Below are positions 59,019-64,000 of a DNA stretch of 64,000 bases, piece by piece. Position numbers and translations under genes: made by a program. Origin of the DNA: Leucobacter coleopterorum (GTDB lineage Bacteria > Actinomycetota > Actinomycetes > Actinomycetales > Microbacteriaceae); contig NZ_CP049933.1 of NCBI RefSeq assembly GCF_011382985.1, positions 1,116,001-1,180,000 of the forward strand. The letters are read 5' to 3'. Below the pieces are notes generated by a model, which did not search any database, was not told where the DNA came from, and was given only the letters and a program-made list of their open reading frames with translations. Position 1 is the stretch's first letter. Every line of letters begins with the position of its first letter.

Positions 59019-59827
59019 GGGTTTATCACCCCGACGGCGCGCCCTTGGGCATCGACCGCGATGCGCTTGCCGCCGCGCTCGACGGTGCTGAGCTGACGCT
59101 CAGCGCGATCTGCCCCGATGAATTCACGTACGAAGTCGTCTGCGGGCGCGGCCATAATTTCGGCGGGAGTACCCCGTTGCGCGATGCGCCCTCGATCCCG
59201 CATCACAACAACCTCGTCGCCGAGCAGAAAAGCCTCATCAATATCGTGGGTCACAAACACGATGGTCTTCCCGAGCTCAGCCTGAATCCGAATCAACTCG
59301 CGCTGCAACTCTCGACGCACAATCGGATCCACCGCGCCAAAAGGTTCATCCATCAAAAGGATGTTGGGGTTCGCCGCGAGGGCCCGCGCTACGCCCACCC
59401 GCTGTTGTTGACCGCCTGAAAGCTGTGATGGATAACGCTTTCCGAGCGTGGGATCGAGGCCCACCCGCTCGAGGAGCGCTGTTGCCTCGGTTCGGGCCTC
59501 GCGCTTCGGCGTTCCCTGCAACACGGGAACGGTGGCAACATTGTCGAGCACGGTTCGGTGGGGCATGAGCCCACCCTGTTGAAGCACATACCCAATTGAG
59601 CGTCTGAGTTGCACCGGGTGCGTGTTGCGAACGTCCTCGCCATCGATGAGAATCCTGCCGGTCGACGGGGTGACCATGCGGTTCACCATTCGCAGCAGCG
59701 TGGTCTTACCTGACCCTGAGGAGCCAACAAACACCACGGTCTTGTGTGAGGGGATGGCCGCCGAGAAGTCGCCGACGGCTTCGGAACCATCATCGTATGT
59801 CTTCGACACATGCTCAAACTCGATCAC
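59015..59827 (-). CDS. OpuC-type ABC transporter ATPase
   Basis: A 270-residue ATPase: Walker A Gly-Ser-Ser-Gly-Ser-Gly-Lys-Thr-Thr (about 35), signature Leu-Ser-Gly-Gly-Gln-Gln-Gln-Arg (about 137), Walker B Leu-Leu-Met-Asp-Glu-Pro, switch His in Val-Thr-His-Asp. No CBS domains follow, unlike Bacillus OpuCA, so ionic-strength sensing through CBS is absent. It is first of the transporter operon. Confidence 0.9.
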   Translation of the reverse strand: MIEFEHVSKTYDDGSEAVGDFSAAIPSHKTVVFVGSSGSGKTTLLRMVNRMVTPSTGRILIDGEDVRNTHPVQLRRSIGYVLQQGGLMPHRTVLDNVATVPVLQGTPKREARTEATALLERVGLDPTLGKRYPSQLSGGQQQRVGVARALAANPNILLMDEPFGAVDPIVRRELQRELIRIQAELGKTIVFVTHDIDEAFLLGDEVVVMRDRGRIAQRGTPAEIMAAPADDFVREFIGADRAERQLSTVERGGKRIAVDAQGRAVGVINP

Positions 59828-59993
59828 GCCACACCTCCGGGTTGGTTTTCGATGATCGTCCGTTTAACCCTAGCGTTCGCGGAGCCCCCAGACGTGGCAG
59901 AGTTGGTTGATACTGCTTGACAACCCAGAATGTCCGAGGTCAGATCTAGGCTGGGAGTAACGGCAACCCCGCTGTCAGAATCGAGGATCGCGC

Positions 59994-62900
59994 ATGTTCA
60001 TTCAGAAGCGCAGCGGCAACGCCGCTGGTAGCCACGGAACTGGCGGCGATGGCGACATCAAGCTTGTGACGAGTGCGAGCGACTTGACGAGCGCGAGCGC
60101 GTGTGAGTTCGCCCTGCTGCGTCGGGTTGACGCCAAGTTGGGTCGTGACGTTGAGGTTCCTGCTGATGACGACCCTATGCTGAGGCGCGCGGCTGAACTG
60201 GGCGGGGTTCACGAAGACCGGGTGCTTCAACGGTACCGAGAAGAACTTGGTTTGGGGAGCCTTGGGAGCGCGGGTGGGGTTGTTGAGATCCCTCAGGTCG
60301 ATTCGAGAGTTGAAGCCGAGCTTTTTGAGGCTTCGCGGCAAACGGAGTTGGCACTGCGCGGAGGGGCGGACGTCGTATTTCAAGCGACGTTTTATGATCC
60401 GGAGCAGAGGCCAGCTGAGAAGGCGAAGGGGGATCCCGCAATTGCTTTTGTCGGGTTTGCGGATTTTCTCCGTCGCTTGCCGAACGGCGACTATGAGGTG
60501 CAAGACACCAAGCTTGCGCGACGTGCCAGGGTCACAGCGCTCATGCAGCTTGCGGCATATGCCGAGCAACTGGAACGGATGGGGGTTCCTGCAGCACCCG
60601 AGGCGATGCTCATTCTCGGGGACGACGCTCAGTCGCGGCACCGACTTCTTGACATCGCACCAGTGTTTCGGCGTCGCCGTGAGCGACTGCACACCATTCT
60701 GTTGGAACGAGCGGGGCGGTCGGCCGAGACGGCACGCGTGCGAGCGCCGCTCCGATTGCCTGGGGTGCCCCAGGGGTAACCGCTTGTGGCCGATGCGAGG
60801 TGTGTGAGCCAGAGATTGAGCGTGCGCGGGATCCGCTGCTGATCGCGGGTCTCAGCAGGGCACAACGAGATGCACTGATTGCCGCGGGATACAACTCCAT
60901 TGAGCGTGTTGCGTCACTCACTGAAGCAGGAAGCCTTGAGCTTCCCGGTCTCAGTGCGCAGGTGCTTGAACGTGCGAGTGAGCAGGCTTCGCTTCAACTT
61001 GAGGCAGCTCCCGGCAAGAAACCGCCTGTGCGTGTGTTCGATCCCGAGTCGCTTGCGGCGATCCCACAGCCGAACCCCGGCGACATATTTTTCGATTTCG
61101 AGGGAGATCCGCTCTATAGGGAGCCCGGCGAAGACGGCTCGGCGCGCTGGGGGCTTGACTACCTCTTTGGCATGGTCGATACGGATGAGCACTTCACAAC
61201 CTTCTGGGCTCATACGCTGGAGGCAGAAAAGCAGGCGCTTATCGACTTCTTGGCGTTTGTGCGCCGCCGTCGAACTCAGTACCCGGATATGCGGATCTAT
61301 CATTACGCCGCATATGAACGCACCCACCTGCTCAGCATCGCCGCACGTCACGGCGTTGGTGAGGCCGAAGTCGATGAACTGCTGCGTGAGCATGTGCTTG
61401 TCGACCTGTACCCGATCGTTCGTCGAGCGCTGCGCGTCGGATCCCGCTCCTACTCGATCAAGAAACTTGAACCGCTCTACATGGGCGCGGCACTTCGAGA
61501 CGAAGATGGCGTGACAAGCGCTGCCCAGTCAGTGACTGAGTACGCCGACGCTAGCGCCTTGCTCGCGCGCGAAGAAGCCGCAGAGCGCGCCGAGGGCAGC
61601 GCAGACTCGAGGCGATTGCCGATTACAACCGCTACGATTGCGTCTCTACACTGAGGTTGCGAGACTGGCTCCTGTCGCTCGCCGCTGAACATCAGATCGC
61701 GCCGTATCCGACCCAGGTCGTTCAGAACTCTGAGACGCCAGAATTGAATCTGAGTTCCATTGCGGTTTCACTCACCACACACGCGGCCCGCGCGCGTAGT
61801 TCTTGCGACCGCACCACCGCCGCACTCGCTGCGAGCGCTATCGACTATCACCAGCGCGAGCAGAAATCGTTTTGGTGGGCGCACTTCGCTCGCATTGTTG
61901 ATCCCGTCGAAGACTGGGCGGATACGAGAGACGTATTGATTGTTGATGTGCGCTCGAGCGCTGTGCTGGCCGACTGGTTTCTCCCCAGCAGAGCCCGCGC
62001 GGAGCGGCGACGGATCCGGCTGCGCGGCGATATTGCTCCGGGCAGCAGTCTTAAGGTCGGCACGGATGCGTTTCTGCTCTACGACTACCCCTCACCGTTC
62101 CCGCAACCCGGAGCAGCGCCGGGCGCTCGAGGGGCCCGCCGGGTCACGATTATCGATCGTCACGACGATGGTGTCACCGTTGAGGAGGTTCTTCCCGCGG
62201 GGCCGAGCGCTACGCCGAAATGCCGATTGCGCTGGTGCCGGGTCCGCCTCCGCCAGCCGGAGCTCAGCGAAGCGCGATTGAAGAGTGGGGCCAAGATCTC
62301 GTGGCTGCGCTTGATCAGGGGAAGTACCCACGCGACCCCGTGATTGACCTGATTCGACGCACTCCACCCAGACTCGCCACGGCAAACGCGGGGGAGTCGA
62401 GCGCGCTCGGCACCATTGTGGCGGCGGATGATGATCCAATCACCGCAGTCACTGAGGCGGTGCTGAGGCTCGATCGCAGCTATTTGGCGGTGCAGGGGCC
62501 ACCCGGAACGGGCAAGACTTACCTCGCCACGCGGGTGATCAAACGATTGGCTCAAGATTATGGTTGGCGTATTGGGGTTGTCGCTCAGTCGCACCGGGTC
62601 GTTGAGCACGTGCTTGAGGGTGTGGTTGCCGCTGGGCTCTCCCCGCGTTGCGTCGCGAAGGTGCCGCAGGGGGGCGCACTCGCTGAAGGTGCGTCGACGC
62701 CCCCATATTCGGTGCTGCGCAAGAACGGGCACAGCGTGTTCCTGCAGGAACGGGTGGCAGAACAACACGGATGTGTGATTGGCGGAACCGCTTGGGACTT
62801 CGCCAATCACAGCCGCGTTGCTCGTCGAGAGCTTGATCTGTTGGTAATTGACGAAGCGGGCCAGTTCTCCCTGGCACCGACCATCGCCGCTTCCGTCTCA

Positions 62901-63677
62901 GCGCAACGGCTTTTGCTGTTGGGGGATCCGCAGCAGTTGCCACAGGTGTCGCAGGGGTCACATCCCGAACCGGTTGATACCTCTGCGCTTGCCTGGTTGC
63001 TTGGCGAACACGAAACGATGCCCGATGAGCTAGGCGTTTTTTTAGCCGAGACGCGTCGCATGCGGCCGGAACTCACCGAGGTGGTTTCAGAGCTTGCCTA
63101 CGAGGGGCGCCTGCGGGCGCACCCGACCACCACTCGACGATCTGTGGCGAGTGCCGGGCTGCCCGGTCTCACCTGGCACCCCGTTATGCACACTGGAAAC
63201 TCGACCAGTTCCCCTGAAGAGGCTGCCGTGGTTGTGAGGCTCGCGAACCGTATGCTGCTTGGCGAGCTGACAGAGGCGGGGCGAGATCCTCGCTCCCTTA
63301 CCCAAAACGACCTCATTGTTGTGGCGGCCTACAATGCGCAGGTTGAGTGCGTTGCTCAGGCGCTCGCCGGGGCCGGTCTCGACGAGATTCGTGTTGGCAC
63401 GGTCGATAAGTTCCAGGGGCAGGAAGCAGCTGTGGCCATCGTGACGCTTGCGGCCTCGAGTGCAGAAGATGTGCCACGTGGGCTCGAATTTCTCCTGCTG
63501 CGTAACCGTCTGAACGTCGCGATCAGCCGGGCCCAGTGGGCTGCGCACCTGGTCTCCTCTGCGCTGCTGGGCGATGGGCTGCCCAGCAGCGCAGAGGGAG
63601 TTGCAGCGCTTTCTGGCTACCTGCGACTCACGGAGCGCGGTGCGCACTCAGAAGTTACCCCTGAACTCATGCACTGA
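59994..63677 (+). CDS. TM0106-type RecB-like nuclease / DNA2-like helicase (three frameshifts)
   Basis: A restored 1228-residue protein. The N-terminal RecB-like nuclease region has Gln-Asp-Thr-Lys-Leu-Ala (PD-(D/E)xK lysine) and a Cys-x2-Cys-x2-Cys cluster near residue 262. A central RNase H-like exonuclease region has Phe-Phe-Asp-Phe-Glu-Gly-Asp-Pro. The C-terminal superfamily 1 helicase has Gly-Pro-Pro-Gly-Thr-Gly-Lys-Thr, Ile-Asp-Glu-Ala-Gly-Gln and Gly-Asp-Pro-Gln-Gln-Leu-Pro. Frame breaks at GGGG 60713-60716, GGG 61594-61596 and GGGG 62199-62202 are each repaired by one G. It is likely a DNA-processing enzyme; its pathway is undefined. Confidence 0.85.
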
Positions 63678-63983
63678 GTCAATGACTTCACCAGTTTCAC
63701 TGAGTTCGAAGATTCACTGAGCGGTCGACGGTCTTTCTTGGCTTATGTACCCCGCTACGGTCACAAGGTCGTCCACGCCGTTTGCCGCGTTTGTGACCGG
63801 GGTGTCGTTGTCGCGATGCTCGCTAGGGTGCGGGCGCAGCCGTGATTCTTGCAGAGACCTTCGGTGTTGCGCAAGGCTAGATAGTTTGTGCGGAGCGGGT
63901 ATATGTTGTGACACAGAGTCAACTTCGCTCTTCACGGGGAACGCGAACGCAGTCTCCGGAGCACTCAGCCAAAGGAGAAAGAC
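63678..63983. other. Intergenic region with hairpin and next-gene promoter
   Basis: 306 bases without a supported gene. CGGTCACAA (63758-63766) and TTGTGACCG (63791-63799) form a perfect 9-bp stem that may terminate the nuclease-helicase transcript. The part after 63850 is AT-richer and should hold the promoter of the gene starting at 63984. A minus-strand open frame here has no ribosome site or recognisable features. Confidence 0.4.
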
Positions 63984-64000
63984 ATGTCGGATCAAGATCA
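63984..64000 (+). CDS. Start of a truncated gene
   Basis: An ATG at 63984 follows a strong AAAGGAG site (63971-63977). Only the first residues, Met-Ser-Asp-Gln-Asp, are visible before the window ends, so no function can be given. Confidence 0.6.

Noticed and set aside
63714..63995. Minus-strand 93-residue open frame at the window end
   Set aside because: It covers the promoter and ribosome site of the plus-strand gene at 63984 and has no ribosome site of its own within the window.

Overview
The window looks like a chromosomal segment of a high-GC Gram-positive actinomycete. Family-level placement in or near Microbacteriaceae or Brevibacterium is an inference. The reasons are a DUF222/HNH endonuclease, a PerM/DUF6350-type membrane protein, an actinobacterial formylglycine-generating enzyme, a TM0106-type nuclease-helicase, and dense operons with 4-base ATGA/GTGA overlaps. 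There are no rRNA or tRNA genes, CRISPR arrays or complete insertion sequences.

Layout. 1-753: 3' part of a PerM-like gene. 768-4250: TPP riboswitch, thiB, thiP and a P-loop kinase. 4220-36763: a nearly continuous block for methylated-amine catabolism. It holds choline-sulfatase with its formylglycine-generating enzyme, three BCCT transporters, betB and betA, glycine betaine monooxygenase (gbcA/gbcB), dimethylglycine oxidase, heterotetrameric sarcosine oxidase (soxBDAG), glyA, sdaA, purU, formaldehyde dehydrogenase, and a GntR and a LysR regulator. Together these take choline-O-sulfate through choline, betaine, dimethylglycine, sarcosine, glycine and serine to pyruvate, and deal with the formaldehyde and one-carbon folates released. 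The block also carries a DUF222/HNH gene and a VapBC-like toxin-antitoxin pair. 36855-40027: purN, purH, a small membrane protein and a META lipoprotein. 40102-43364: an aldehyde dehydrogenase, a decayed CdiA-type nuclease fragment and agmatine deiminase. 43634-53313: a cluster combining a Puu-like gamma-glutamylation route (permease, glutamine-synthetase-like ligase, two C26 hydrolases, an extra class I amidotransferase) with a cytochrome P450, a flavodoxin, an adrenodoxin-reductase-type flavoprotein and a solute-binding-fold protein that lacks a signal peptide. 53422-56609: DEAD-box helicase and a GNAT-AAA+ fusion. 56623-59827: an OpuC-type osmolyte ABC transporter. 59994-63677: a nuclease-helicase. 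63984 onward: the first codons of another gene.

Regulation. A TGATATATyA-type palindrome recurs at the promoters of purU, gntR/glyA and betT. It is the likely operator of the local GntR/FCD repressor. A different AT-rich box (TAAAACATTCA) precedes both divergent arms of the P450 cluster, and a close variant precedes the permease, which suggests one regulon.

Reading-frame quality. Fifteen genes carry 23 apparent frameshifts. Every one is repaired by adding a single G or C to a run of 3 or 4 G/C, and the restored proteins have normal family lengths and motifs. I treat these as probable base-calling deletions, not pseudogenes, and annotate the genes at full length. Coordinates and residue counts given as 'restored' assume this.

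The best candidates for new biology are the P450/flavodoxin/gamma-glutamyl cluster and the self-contained choline-sulfate-to-pyruvate island, which lies between two genes (perM and purN) that are adjacent in Mycobacterium tuberculosis.
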